A DNA stretch of 53,215 bases. Source: Cloacimonetes bacterium UBA5210 (GTDB lineage: Bacteria; Cloacimonadota; Cloacimonadia; Cloacimonadales; Cloacimonadaceae). The stretch's first letter is position 1. Each line of letters opens with the position of its first letter. Of this stretch, positions 25,809-33,785 are shown piece by piece. The position numbers were made by a program, and so were the translations under genes. The notes beneath the pieces were generated by a model that saw only the letters and a program-made list of their open reading frames with translations, ran no database searches and was not told the origin of the DNA. The stretch lies in the NCBI GenBank assembly GCA_002412625.1, contig DHVK01000003.1:1-53215 (forward strand), given 5' to 3'.

Positions 25809-26405
25809 ATGTCCTTTAAAGAAACCAGAACAGCTGAGAACCTGATGAAATCCTTCGCCGGCGAATGCCAGGCAAGAATGCGCTACGAATACTCGGCTAA
25901 AACAGCCAAGAAAGAAGGCTATGAGCAAATAGCGAATATCTTTACAGAAACCGCAGCGAATGAGAAAGAACACGCCAAAGTTTTCTTCCGCCACTTGCTG
26001 AAAAATGGCATAGAGGGCGAGATGGTCAACATCACCGCTGCCTACCCAGTGGGCTGGAGTGAGACAGACGGTGCCACCCTCAAAAACCTTCTGTTTGCCG
26101 CAACCGGCGAGCACGAAGAATGGACCGACTTGTACCCCATATTTGCCGATATCGCCGAGGAAGAAGGCTACAAAGAAATAGCCCTCTCCTGGAGAATGGT
26201 AGCAAAAGTGGAAAAAGAACACGAGAAGCGCTTCCGCAAGCTCTACGACAACGTTAAAAACCTGAAGGTATTCAAGAAAGAAGAAAAAGTCTTTTGGAAA
26301 TGCATCAATTGCGGTTATATTCATGAAGGGGACCTTGCACCCAAGGTATGCCCGGTGTGCAATCACCCCCAAGGTTATTTTGAAGTTCATTTAGAAACCT
26401 ACTAA
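25809..26405 (+). CDS. rbr: Rubrerythrin
   Basis: Rubrerythrin is a diiron peroxidase that reduces hydrogen peroxide to water with electrons from rubredoxin. The 198-residue protein has the ferritin-like four-helix domain with diiron ligands in KSFAGECQARMRYEY, ETAANEKEHAKVFF, AEEEGYKEIA and KVEKEHEKRF. A C-terminal rubredoxin-like FeS4 domain follows (CINCGYIHEG...CPVCNHPQGYFEVH). AGGAGGT lies before the ATG. Placed between superoxide reductase and rubredoxin, it completes the superoxide-to-water route. Confidence 0.96.
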   Translation: MSFKETRTAENLMKSFAGECQARMRYEYSAKTAKKEGYEQIANIFTETAANEKEHAKVFFRHLLKNGIEGEMVNITAAYPVGWSETDGATLKNLLFAATGEHEEWTDLYPIFADIAEEEGYKEIALSWRMVAKVEKEHEKRFRKLYDNVKNLKVFKKEEKVFWKCINCGYIHEGDLAPKVCPVCNHPQGYFEVHLETY

Positions 26406-26424
26406 AGAATCCTGGAGGATACCC

Positions 26425-26565
26425 ATGCAGAAGTATCAGTGCATCGCTTGCGGTTGGATCTACGATCCCGCCGATAACGACAACGTACCGTTTGAACAAC
26501 TTCCCGAAGATTTTGTTTGCCCGGAATGCGGCGTCGGCAAAGACATGTTCGAACCCCTTGACTAA
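26425..26565 (+). CDS. Rubredoxin (short-loop form)
   Basis: Translation from ATG 26425 (GGAGGA upstream) gives 46 residues with C6xxC9G and C32xxC35G coordinating one iron, plus GWIYDP and a C-terminal GKDMFEPL typical of rubredoxin. It lacks about seven residues of the loop between the two CxxC pairs found in common 52-54-residue rubredoxins. A similarly shortened rubredoxin is known from Desulfovibrio desulfuricans. It is the likely electron donor for the superoxide reductase and rubrerythrin encoded just upstream. A terminator follows at once. Confidence 0.93.
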   Translation: MQKYQCIACGWIYDPADNDNVPFEQLPEDFVCPECGVGKDMFEPLD

Positions 26566-26577
26566 AAGTCCTATAAC

Positions 26578-26611
26578 GCCGGGAAGTCCAAAAGCTTCCC
26601 GGCATCTTTTT
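26578..26611 (+). terminator. Rho-independent terminator after rubredoxin
   Basis: GCCGGGAAG (26578-26586) pairs with CTTCCCGGC (26595-26603), a 9-bp perfect stem, followed by ATCTTTTTT. It closes the superoxide reductase operon and separates it from the ferritin-like gene. Confidence 0.9.
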
Positions 26612-26637
26612 AGCACCAAAAACACGATTGAGGAAAC

Positions 26638-27090
26638 ATGACAATCACCGAATTCAATGAAATCTTGGATTTTGCCATCACCCGCGAACAGGAAGCAGTT
26701 GCATTTTACCGAGCCCTTCAAAGCGAGAATAAGTTCACGGCTCATATAAACATGCTGAAAGAGCTGGAACTAATGGAAATGGGGCACATCGTGGTAATCG
26801 AGAGTATCCGCAAAAAAGGGGTGAACCCCCAAAGCATTCAGGCTGTCCCCAACCTGAAGATTAGCGAATACCTGACCAAAGAACTTGATGAAGAAGAACT
26901 GAGCTACCAGAGCATACTGATCAAAGCTATGAAGCGGGAAGAGAACTCCACCAAACTCTATACCGAGATGAGCTTGAAATTCCCCGATCAGGAAATCCAA
27001 ACTCTGTTCCGTCGCTTAGCAGCAGACGAGGCAAAACATAAGCTCCACTTTGAAGAGCTTTACGACGAGTTTTTGAGCAAAGGGAATTGA
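26638..27090 (+). CDS. Ferritin-like diiron protein (rubrerythrin family, no rubredoxin domain)
   Basis: The 150-residue all-helical protein carries four diiron-type helices: TREQEAVAFYRAL, LELMEMGHIVVIESI, KREENSTKLYTEM and AADEAKHKLHFEELYDEF. It ends without a CxxC rubredoxin module, unlike the rubrerythrin at 25809. It is probably a peroxidase or iron-handling protein. The ATG follows GAGGAAAC, and it lies past a terminator, so it may use its own promoter. It overlaps tsaB by four bases. Confidence 0.82.
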   Translation: MTITEFNEILDFAITREQEAVAFYRALQSENKFTAHINMLKELELMEMGHIVVIESIRKKGVNPQSIQAVPNLKISEYLTKELDEEELSYQSILIKAMKREENSTKLYTEMSLKFPDQEIQTLFRRLAADEAKHKLHFEELYDEFLSKGN

Positions 27091-27782
27091 AGCTCGCCAT
27101 AGACAGTTCCCAAAGCTCCGGCTCGATCGCGATCATCGACAAAGACCGGCTGCTCTACAGCGCATTCTTCGATATCCGCATCACTCATAGCGAGACCCTG
27201 ATGCCTGCTTTGGATAGCGCCATGAGCATGTGTGGGTTTCAGCCCAAAGATATCGAAGAGCTGTATGTGTGTCTGGGTCCGGGCTCTTTCACGGGCTTGC
27301 GCATCGGGCTGGCCACATGCAAGGGCATCGCTTTTGCAGGCGATATTCCTGTGTTTGGCTACAGTTCCCTGGAGATGGCGGCATTGCCCTGTGTGATCGC
27401 CGGAAAGCCCATCCTAAGCGTGATTGATGCCAAGATGCAGGAAGTATATGTGGCAGGCTTCAACGCGGAGCTTAAACCCACTATTTCTGCGCGCGTGATC
27501 TCTCCCAAAAGCGTCGCAGACCTGGATATTGAGGGCTATATAATCACCGGCAGCGGAGTGCCGCAAGTTTCTGGCATTCTGCAAGAAGCCGGAATCCGAG
27601 TCTGCTATGCCCCACCTTACCTGCATCAGCTGAAAGCCGAAATGCTTTTTGAGCTCCCGCGCTACATCTCCCCCAATGTGTACCAGGGCAAGGATCTGGC
27701 AAATCTGGAACCACTCTACATCCGGGAAAGCACAGCGCAGATCAGGGCGTCCACCCCCAAACCCCAAACACCTAAGCCCTGA
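27087..27782 (+). CDS. tsaB: tRNA threonylcarbamoyladenosine biosynthesis protein TsaB
   Basis: TsaB is the inactive Kae1/YgjD paralogue that partners TsaD and TsaE in making t6A37 in ANN-decoding tRNAs. The 231-residue protein has LAIDSSQSSGSIAI at the N terminus, HSETLMPALD, and the diagnostic GPGSFTGLRIGLATCKGIAF. The start is TTG at 27087, overlapping the previous stop (TTGA); I see no better start. The tail (STPKPQTPKP) is Pro-rich and unusual. It overlaps the convergent permease gene by 11 bp. TsaD and TsaE are not in the window. Confidence 0.93.
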   Translation: MKLAIDSSQSSGSIAIIDKDRLLYSAFFDIRITHSETLMPALDSAMSMCGFQPKDIEELYVCLGPGSFTGLRIGLATCKGIAFAGDIPVFGYSSLEMAALPCVIAGKPILSVIDAKMQEVYVAGFNAELKPTISARVISPKSVADLDIEGYIITGSGVPQVSGILQEAGIRVCYAPPYLHQLKAEMLFELPRYISPNVYQGKDLANLEPLYIRESTAQIRASTPKPQTPKP

Positions 27783-28677
27783 ACAAGTAAATCAACAGCG
27801 GCAAATAGAACAGCGCGATGATGATCGAAAAACTCACCATCGTGGCAGCAAACTCTCGATCCATGTTCTCAAGATTGGCAAAGATCAAAGTATTGAAGCC
27901 AATCGGTAGGGCGGAGCAGACAATCACTGTGGTCGCCGTGAGCCCCTGCAAACCGAAGATCATAGCCAAGAGATATCCGATCCCCAGCCCCAGGCCCATC
28001 CGGATGAAGATCGCCAAAAAAGCCTTGCCGATGTTCTTGCGGCGCGGCTCGAAGTATAGCCCCAGCGCGATCATTACCAGCGGGGTAGTGGGTTGCCCCA
28101 CCAGAGCGAGGAAATTCAACGATACCGGAGGCAGGCTGATGCCCCCCAGTTTGATCAGAAACGCAATCAACATGGCATAAAGCGGGGGCAGTTTCAGGAA
28201 CTTGTTCCAGGCAATCTTATCTGTATGAGGGTTATCCCCATATTTAATGGCATTGAAGTATGTGAAGGTAAAGATCATGAAGGTGTTGCCGATATCAAAC
28301 AGTGAAGCCCGCGCTAGACCTTCATCCCCAAACGCAGCATGAAAGAAGGGCAAAGCATAGGCCGTATTCATGATCATCGTCCCCACCAAGAAACTGCCAA
28401 ACATCTGCTTGGGCAGCTTCAACCCACGGTTCGCAAGGTTCGAGATGCCATACATACAGAGCACCACGGCGATGGCAAAGACGGGGATCAGCAGCATATC
28501 AGCACTCACCCGGACATTGTTGATGGCGATGATCGTGAGCGCAGGAAGCGAGACGGTTAAAACAAACTTCAACAAGATGGGAGCGTCATCTTTGCTCAGC
28601 AGCTTCAGCCTTTTGGCCAGCACTCCCACAAAGAAAGCCAGGATCAGCGGAATGATCTTTTCTACAAATGGATTCAT
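27772..28677 (-). CDS. Auxin efflux carrier (AEC) family permease
   Basis: The 301-residue integral membrane protein has about ten hydrophobic helices. It begins IIPLILAFFVGVLAKRLKLLSKDDAPILLKF, the usual AEC opening. Conserved features include SLPALTI, MIMNTAYALPFFHAAFGDEGLA and a late ALPIGFNTLIFA. Bacterial members export malate, amino acids or other small acids; the substrate here is unknown. It lies 3 bp after the PiT gene and is probably the last gene of that operon. Confidence 0.88.
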   Translation of the reverse strand: MNPFVEKIIPLILAFFVGVLAKRLKLLSKDDAPILLKFVLTVSLPALTIIAINNVRVSADMLLIPVFAIAVVLCMYGISNLANRGLKLPKQMFGSFLVGTMIMNTAYALPFFHAAFGDEGLARASLFDIGNTFMIFTFTYFNAIKYGDNPHTDKIAWNKFLKLPPLYAMLIAFLIKLGGISLPPVSLNFLALVGQPTTPLVMIALGLYFEPRRKNIGKAFLAIFIRMGLGLGIGYLLAMIFGLQGLTATTVIVCSALPIGFNTLIFANLENMDREFAATMVSFSIIIALFYLPLLIYLFRA

Positions 28678-28680
28678 CTC

Positions 28681-30171
28681 TTAATCTGTTTGCTCCTCAA
28701 GCAGAAATGCCCGAAACAATACATCCAGTTTGCCCTGCAGCAGTCTGTTATCGTTCTTTTGGTGTTCTGTAAGTGGAGAATCATGCAGCTCAAACTCTGC
28801 CTCTTTGGCAAGATCCGCCTGCAGTTGCCACTTGTGGCGGTAAACCTGTTCGTTCAATTCTTCAATCCGTTTCAATTGATTCGGGGTGAATCTGTTATGC
28901 ATCCCGCTATTTTGGAGTTTCGCGAAATCCACCTTCAGGCGATGGATCTCGGATAGTTTGATGATCCGCAGCATGTCGTCCCGGGACAGACTCTCATGCT
29001 CCTGCAACTCCCGGTAGATATCCCTTTCCGAAGAGAAGCTGCGGCCATTCACGGTGGAAAGCGTGGAAGTATCAAAACCTTCTTCAGCGATCTTGGTGAT
29101 CGACCTGCGGTCAAAGATATAGTGGGTTTCCTGCTGCACTTTCGTCTCAAATACGTTTTGGATGATGAACAGCAAGGTGAAGCTGATCAAGGCCGCCAGC
29201 ACGGGGGCAGCTACCCAGGCGATGGAGATTCTGGCCAAGATATTATAGCGGATGTTCTTGCCGCCCTTGGACAGCCCGATGCCTACAACCGCTCCCACGA
29301 TCACCTGAGTGGAAGAAACCGGCACCAGCGGGATGGTGGGCAAACCCAAGCTGAGCAGCAAGTTATATAGCCCTCTGGAAGCAAATAGAAACAGGACAAT
29401 GGCCTCCGCGCTCAGCGCAATCAAGGCAGTAATCGGCGAAAGATGAAAGAGATCCTTGCCCACAGTGCGCATAACTTTGTGCGAATAGGTATAGATGCCC
29501 ACAACGATCGACAGTGCGCCCAAGAGATATAGCTGCTGCACTCCGCTGATGGTGATAAAACCGCCCAGATCGAGATCCTTGAACGGTGAGACCGGCACGA
29601 ACACACCCACCACGTTGGCAATGTTGTTTGCGCCCAGGGAATATGCCCCAAAAGCGCCAACCACCACCAGTGCATAGCGCACAAACACATCCTGCTCCAA
29701 AAGATGCGCCTTGGAGCGGTTTACCAAGGGCTTAGCAAGATGAAACAAGAACGCGGCAATAGTCCCGGAGAGCACAAATGCCACCACCCAGGAGGATGCA
29801 ATCGTGATCAGCGACCGATAATCTGTAAGCCTGCCGGAGAACATATTCCAGCCTATGATCGCCCCCACAATGGTTTGAGAAGTGGATACCGGAATGCCGA
29901 TGCGCACGATCAGGGTGATGGTAAGCGCTGCCGCCAAAGCGACGGTGAAGGCACCGCCAAGGGCATCCACGGAGCCCAATCTGCCCAGTGTGCCCGAGGG
30001 GCCTCCCCCTTCCAATACTGCCCCCAAGGTGATGAATATGGCTGCGATTAGCGCGGCTTTCTTGAACTTCAGCATGCGGGTTTCCACCGCCGCGCCAAAG
30101 ATGTTTCCGGTATCGTTTGCCCCCAGCGACCAGCCCAGGAACAAACCGCTCAGCAGATAGAAAAAGAACAT
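28681..30171 (-). CDS. PiT family inorganic phosphate transporter
   Basis: The 496-residue permease carries the two PiT repeats. The first has SLGANDTGNIFGAAVETRML and PVSTSQTIVGAIIGW; the second has SLGANNIANVVGVF and PVSSTQVIVGAVVGIG. About ten to twelve helices extend to residue ~345. A cytosolic helical tail of about 150 residues then follows (HRLKVDFAKLQNSG, RIEELNEQVYRHKW), longer than in minimal PiT proteins. The upstream DUF47 gene is its usual partner. Import of metal-phosphate driven by H+ or Na+ is expected. Confidence 0.93.
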   Translation of the reverse strand: MFFFYLLSGLFLGWSLGANDTGNIFGAAVETRMLKFKKAALIAAIFITLGAVLEGGGPSGTLGRLGSVDALGGAFTVALAAALTITLIVRIGIPVSTSQTIVGAIIGWNMFSGRLTDYRSLITIASSWVVAFVLSGTIAAFLFHLAKPLVNRSKAHLLEQDVFVRYALVVVGAFGAYSLGANNIANVVGVFVPVSPFKDLDLGGFITISGVQQLYLLGALSIVVGIYTYSHKVMRTVGKDLFHLSPITALIALSAEAIVLFLFASRGLYNLLLSLGLPTIPLVPVSSTQVIVGAVVGIGLSKGGKNIRYNILARISIAWVAAPVLAALISFTLLFIIQNVFETKVQQETHYIFDRRSITKIAEEGFDTSTLSTVNGRSFSSERDIYRELQEHESLSRDDMLRIIKLSEIHRLKVDFAKLQNSGMHNRFTPNQLKRIEELNEQVYRHKWQLQADLAKEAEFELHDSPLTEHQKNDNRLLQGKLDVLFRAFLLEEQTD

Positions 30172-30177
30172 GCCGGC

Positions 30178-30822
30178 TTACAACTGCCTTTTGATGGTAT
30201 AGATGGACAGCCGGTCGCAGACATTCTGCGCGGCGTCCGAGATCTTTTCGATGTGGATGGCAAAGAAGCGCAACTGGCTCTTGCGGGAAAGCTCGATATC
30301 CATACCAAAGATCAAGCGGCGCAGGCGCTCACCGATGTGGTCTGCTTCGCGCTCAAAGAAATGTACTTTGTGAATATAGTTATTCACTGCGGCCAGATCC
30401 CGGAAAAAGGAGCGCACGGCAAAGACGAGCTGCTCTACCGCTGCCACGGAGGCGCGCGTGGTCTGCATCCAGAGGTCGTTCAGCTCTGTCGGGATTTGCG
30501 GCAATTCTATGGAAAACTGCAAAAGAGAATCCTTGATGTTGTCGATCACTTCATCCGTGTTTTCCAAGATTGCCAGCACATCTCCCCTGTTTTCGGGGAT
30601 CAGGGTGCGTTCATAGAGAAAGCGTTCAATGCTCACCCGCAGGTCATCGGCACGGTGCTCAAATTCCCGGATCTGTGCCAGGCGCTCTTCAAACTGCTCG
30701 ATTCTGCCTTCAAGGTAGTCCTCCACTGCCAATTGGAATGTGGTGGCAGAATCACTCACGATATCCAAAAACGTATCTATCTGAGATTCAACAAATCGGG
30801 TAGTCTTTAGTAGCAGCGCCAT
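30178..30822 (-). CDS. DUF47 / PhoU-like phosphate transport regulator
   Basis: From ATG 30822 (AGGTGA upstream) the product has 214 residues, all helical. Its pattern is that of DUF47 (TIGR00153-like) proteins, cytosolic PhoU relatives that bind metal and modulate PiT carriers. Typical pieces are LAQIREFEHRADDLR, LIPENRGDVLAILENTDEVID and FEREADHIGERLRRLIF, where E..ADxI/R repeats suggest the metal sites. It lies 6 bp before the PiT gene. A frame extending 21 codons upstream overlaps the promoter and is rejected. Confidence 0.92.
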   Translation of the reverse strand: MALLLKTTRFVESQIDTFLDIVSDSATTFQLAVEDYLEGRIEQFEERLAQIREFEHRADDLRVSIERFLYERTLIPENRGDVLAILENTDEVIDNIKDSLLQFSIELPQIPTELNDLWMQTTRASVAAVEQLVFAVRSFFRDLAAVNNYIHKVHFFEREADHIGERLRRLIFGMDIELSRKSQLRFFAIHIEKISDAAQNVCDRLSIYTIKRQL

Positions 30823-30856
30823 AGTGTCACCTTTCAAGCATTTTTGTTCTGTTTGC

Positions 30857-30885
30857 CTGATATATGCAAGCTCTTTTTTTGTCAA
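30857..30885 (-). promoter_or_regulatory. Promoter of the DUF47-PiT-AEC operon
   Basis: On the minus strand TTGACA lies at 30885-30880. A TATATC/TATCAG-type -10 follows at 15-17 bp spacing (about 30864-30857). The leader to the ATG at 30822 is about 30 bases. No pho-box pattern was recognised. Confidence 0.5.
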
Positions 30886-31223
30886 GCTTTAGCGGGACTA
30901 TGTTTTTATTTGTTGACTGTTTTGTCAGCTTCTCCCAGACTCCATGAACTGAAGATTGTTAAGAAGATTAATGGATAGAAATCTAACTCTGGTTGAACAG
31001 CAGGATGATATCTCCTTGGCCGCAATGAGGTAACGATGGGCACATATCTCTTGCCAAGCAGAATCTTAAGAGGATGTGTGCAGGCAGATGCAGCGGAAGG
31101 ATTGCTTTGCTAACCTTGGGCACCGCGTTCATCATCAGCGCTAACACGAATGCTATCCGGCCCTCTATGAATCCATAGCGATTGAAAGATATGATGCAAA
31201 AGCGATAAGCAGCTACATTCCGT
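30886..31223. other. Gene-free region between the phosphate operon and a small-protein gene
   Basis: I found no supported gene in these 338 bp. A plus-strand stretch near 31070-31170 translates to protein-like text interrupted by stops and may be decayed coding sequence. Evidence is weak. Confidence 0.35.
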
Positions 31224-31505
31224 TCAATACTTCTTAATCAGAGGAACCTCTCTTCCGTCAATTTCCAGTGAGAACTTTGTTCCAAAAATGCTTTGTTTCA
31301 CGTGGACAACTACAAGTCTTTCTGCATCATCAGTTTGGATAACGCCTCTTAGCTTGAAAGCACCGAGGAGTCCCGATATCTGATCTATCTTCCGGTTGTT
31401 GATGATCAGCGAATATTCTGCCGCCACGATGTTAGCCCTCGCTTCCACTTCGATATGGTGCTTACCCTCAAAATTGCAATACGCATAGTCTTTAAACAAA
31501 CCCAT
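31224..31505 (-). CDS. Small beta-rich protein of unknown function
   Basis: The 93-residue protein has no signal peptide and alternates strand-like segments: HHIEVEARANIVAAEYSLII, LRGVIQTDDAERLVVVHVKQ and SIFGTKFSLEIDGREVPLI. The pattern of a small beta-sandwich ending 'F.L.IDGxEV' vaguely recalls FAIM1-like proteins. That is a guess. AAGGAG precedes the ATG by 8 bases and a TTGACA lies further upstream, so it is probably expressed. It stands alone between a gene-free region and a repeat island. Confidence 0.65.
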   Translation of the reverse strand: MGLFKDYAYCNFEGKHHIEVEARANIVAAEYSLIINNRKIDQISGLLGAFKLRGVIQTDDAERLVVVHVKQSIFGTKFSLEIDGREVPLIKKY

Positions 31506-31554
31506 GTTTTACTCCTTTATTTCAGATAGTTGTTCAAAACTCTCATCTGATTCC

Positions 31555-31583
31555 TAACTATTTTTGCTTTTCACTTGTGTCAA
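31555..31583 (-). promoter_or_regulatory. Possible promoter of the small protein gene at 31224
   Basis: On the minus strand a perfect TTGACA (31583-31578) is followed after 17 bp by TAGTTA (31560-31555), a poor -10. The leader to the ATG at 31505 is about 45 bases. Confidence 0.35.
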
Positions 31584-31642
31584 GATCAAATTTGTCTTGC
31601 CTTCGCTTTTTTTTAACCCAGCCAGATTTCTGTCTGCTATCC

Positions 31643-31696
31643 CCGGAACACTTCTTTCTGAGCCGTTTACCGGAACACGCCTCTCTGAGCCGTTTT
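31643..31696 (+). repeat. 27-bp tandem direct repeat, two units
   Basis: Units 31643-31669 and 31670-31696 both begin CCGGAACAC and share TCTGAGCCGTTT near the end; 23 of 27 positions match. The second unit doubles as the outer part of the left arm of the 41-bp inverted repeat, so the arm itself was partly duplicated. Confidence 0.85.
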
Positions 31697-32042
31697 TCTG
31701 TCGATCAGCACTCAGCCACACAATGTATGCTATCCCGCAGATACATCCCATCTCCCCGTATAGCTTGTAAACAGCTGATATGCGCGGCTAAGCAACGAAT
31801 ACTGTTGCTCCGCAAAAATGGAGAATTGCAGCTCCTCCCTGAAGCTTAGCCCTTCTTGTTATATCTATTTTAAGCTGTTGTTGTGCTGTTATAAAGCTAT
31901 GAGCATGGGAGCAAAACGCCTTCATCTCAGCCTGAACAGAGCTTAGAATCGAGGGGGAACAAAGACTTTGGAGCGAGGATGTTTCGCATTTCGTAGCTTG
32001 GTGCTGATCGACAGAAAAACGGCTCAGAGAGGCGTGTTCCGG
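31670..32042. repeat. Element bounded by 41-bp perfect inverted repeats
   Basis: 31670-31710 (starting CCGGAACACGCC, ending CGATCAGCA) is the exact reverse complement of 32002-32042, with 291 bp between. The interior is non-coding and contains palindrome copy D plus unique sequence. The arm core CGTTTTTCTGTCGAT and the outer GGCGTGTTCCGGG occur also at 5-19 and 246-258. The architecture resembles a MITE-like non-autonomous element or a large cruciform. I did not find clear target-site duplications. Confidence 0.8.
31868..31934 (-). repeat. Dispersed ~66-bp palindromic intergenic repeat, copy D
   Basis: Read on the minus strand it starts CAGGCTGAGATGAAGGC, continues GTTTTGCTCCCATGCTCATAG and ends CACAACAACAGCTTAAAA. 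It lines up without gaps with the copy at 39892-39958. It lies near the centre of the 41-bp inverted-repeat element. Confidence 0.7.
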
Positions 32043-32225
32043 GCGATGGTGGGTTGTCTTTGGCTGTGGGATTGGATATACCAGGAACTGTGTGAGGATT
32101 AAGCTATATATCAACTAAATAGTGCTTTACTGTTTTCGGGAGAGCGCGGCGAACCATAGCTGCCACAAAATCATTGACATCAAAGGCGGGATTCAAAAGC
32201 TGATACAAAGGATTTGTGAGATAAG

Positions 32226-33785
32226 ATGAACAAACAGCAGAACCGGCTCCTGGGGCTGGATAAGATTTATGATTTGATCGAGGTGCCTGCGGAATTTCTG
32301 GAGGCTGTGAAGCGCTATAAGCTGGGGCAAGAAAAGCTTTCTGAAGCTGAATTGCGACTAGCCTATCAGCGTCGTGCCGCGATTATCCGCCATTTGACAG
32401 ACAGCCCAAACACGAAGTGGCAAGACCTGCTGGCTCACATCAACGAGATCAATCCCACCAATTGCTGCACCACTAAACCGGCAATCCATGACCTATTTGA
32501 GCTGAAACGCTTTGTTTATCACTATCAAGCCTTGCGAAGCTATACTTTGGCGCGGAAATTGGCGTTTTACGAGCTGCCGGATTTGGCAGAGTTGTTCATC
32601 CTGCTTGATCCGGAAAAAGGCAATATCCCTTCTTTCAGGCTTTCGCCGCTCTACAGCAATGCCCTGCAGGAGCTTGACAAGCAGCGCCAGGAGCTGAGCC
32701 AGCGCTTGAAGCATCAGCGCCAAATGCACCTCAGCGAAGCCCGGACAGAGCTTGGCATTCCGGAACTCAAAGAAGAATTTGCGCTCTCCCGCTTCCAGAC
32801 AGAGCTGATCTCCAAGATTCAACACAGCAAGCATTTCAGCCTGAAACAGGAAAGCATCGCCAACCTGATCTATAGTCTGGCAGAATCTCCGGAAACGCTG
32901 CGTCTCAAAGCCGAAATCGCCGCCCTCAACCGGGAGTTGGAAAGTGAAGAAGAAAAAGTCCTGACCATGTTGGGCAAAGAAGTCAGCCGTTTCACTCAGG
33001 CCTTGAAGACGGCAGTTCACAGCGTGAAAGAGCTGGGTTGGGATTACTCTCTGGCGGCTTTTGCCAAGCGTTATGAATGCTGCATCCCGGAAATCGCAGA
33101 CCGCATCCGGATCAATCGGGCGCGCAACCTTCCTCTGCAACTCCATCTTGAAACTCACAACCGGCATTATCAAAGACCAGACCTTGAGTTTTGCACAGGC
33201 GCAAACCTGATCACCGGCCCGAATATGGGCGGAAAAACCAGCATCCTGAAGTGCATCGCCCAGTTTGCGCAGTTACTGAACCGGGCAATCCCGCTCCCGG
33301 CAGATCAGGCAAGCATGCCGGCATATGACTTTGTGTTCTACAATCATGTCCACGAAGGGGAGAATCTATCCTCATTCGGGTCTGAAGTGGTAGCTTTTTG
33401 TGAAGCTTTAAAGCGACCGGGACGCGGATTGTTTCTGCTGGATGAATTTGCTAAAGGCACAAATCCCCGCGAGGGCGAAGCCCTTGCCACAGCCGTGATC
33501 CGCTATCTTGCCGCCAGCCGGCATACCACCGTGGCTGCCACTCATTTCACTGCCCCGGCGATGCTGAAAGAGATCCGCCAGTTTCAGATCAAAGGAATCT
33601 CCACAAGTTCAGAGGACTCTTCCGGAGCGGATTTGGCTGAACGCTTGCGCCAGCTGAACAATGCGATGGATTTTAGCCTGATCCTTCTTGAAGACAGCAA
33701 AAACCCGCCCATGGACGCGCTGCGCATCGCCGAGTTACTGGGCCTTCCTCCGGCGATCCTGGAGCTGGTGACGGTGGAGGACTAA
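32226..33785 (+). CDS. MutS-like ATPase lacking mismatch-recognition domain
   Basis: The 519-residue protein has a long helical MutS core/lever region (about 1-310) and a MutS-type ATPase domain. Walker A is TGPNMGGKTSILKCIAQ, the Q/ST region is HEGENLSSFGSEV, Walker B is LFLLDEFAKGTNPREGEALA, and ATHFTAPA follows. Domain I, with the Phe-x-Glu mismatch reader, is missing, as is a C-terminal Smr nuclease, so it is neither MutS1 nor canonical MutS2. KamB/KamC-type MutS relatives of lysine-fermentation operons are an alternative, but no lysine aminomutase genes are nearby. The stop abuts the exporter start (TAAGTG), suggesting an operon. Confidence 0.85.
   Translation: MNKQQNRLLGLDKIYDLIEVPAEFLEAVKRYKLGQEKLSEAELRLAYQRRAAIIRHLTDSPNTKWQDLLAHINEINPTNCCTTKPAIHDLFELKRFVYHYQALRSYTLARKLAFYELPDLAELFILLDPEKGNIPSFRLSPLYSNALQELDKQRQELSQRLKHQRQMHLSEARTELGIPELKEEFALSRFQTELISKIQHSKHFSLKQESIANLIYSLAESPETLRLKAEIAALNRELESEEEKVLTMLGKEVSRFTQALKTAVHSVKELGWDYSLAAFAKRYECCIPEIADRIRINRARNLPLQLHLETHNRHYQRPDLEFCTGANLITGPNMGGKTSILKCIAQFAQLLNRAIPLPADQASMPAYDFVFYNHVHEGENLSSFGSEVVAFCEALKRPGRGLFLLDEFAKGTNPREGEALATAVIRYLAASRHTTVAATHFTAPAMLKEIRQFQIKGISTSSEDSSGADLAERLRQLNNAMDFSLILLEDSKNPPMDALRIAELLGLPPAILELVTVED

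Larger units (their letters stand above)
31506..32225. other. 720-bp repeat island without genes
   Basis: This gap contains a promoter for the leftward small gene, a 27-bp tandem duplication (31643-31696), a 41-bp perfect inverted repeat (31670-31710 and 32002-32042) and, inside it, palindrome copy D. I see no credible protein-coding frame, and the open frames present run through the repeats. Confidence 0.7.

Noticed and set aside
31564..31849. Plus-strand short ORFs in the repeat island
   Set aside because: They read through the tandem and inverted repeats, and the similar peptides they share come from the repeats rather than from conserved proteins.
32226..33785. MutS2 with Smr nuclease
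   Set aside because: The protein ends shortly after the ATPase domain and has no Smr segment; length and domain content do not fit.
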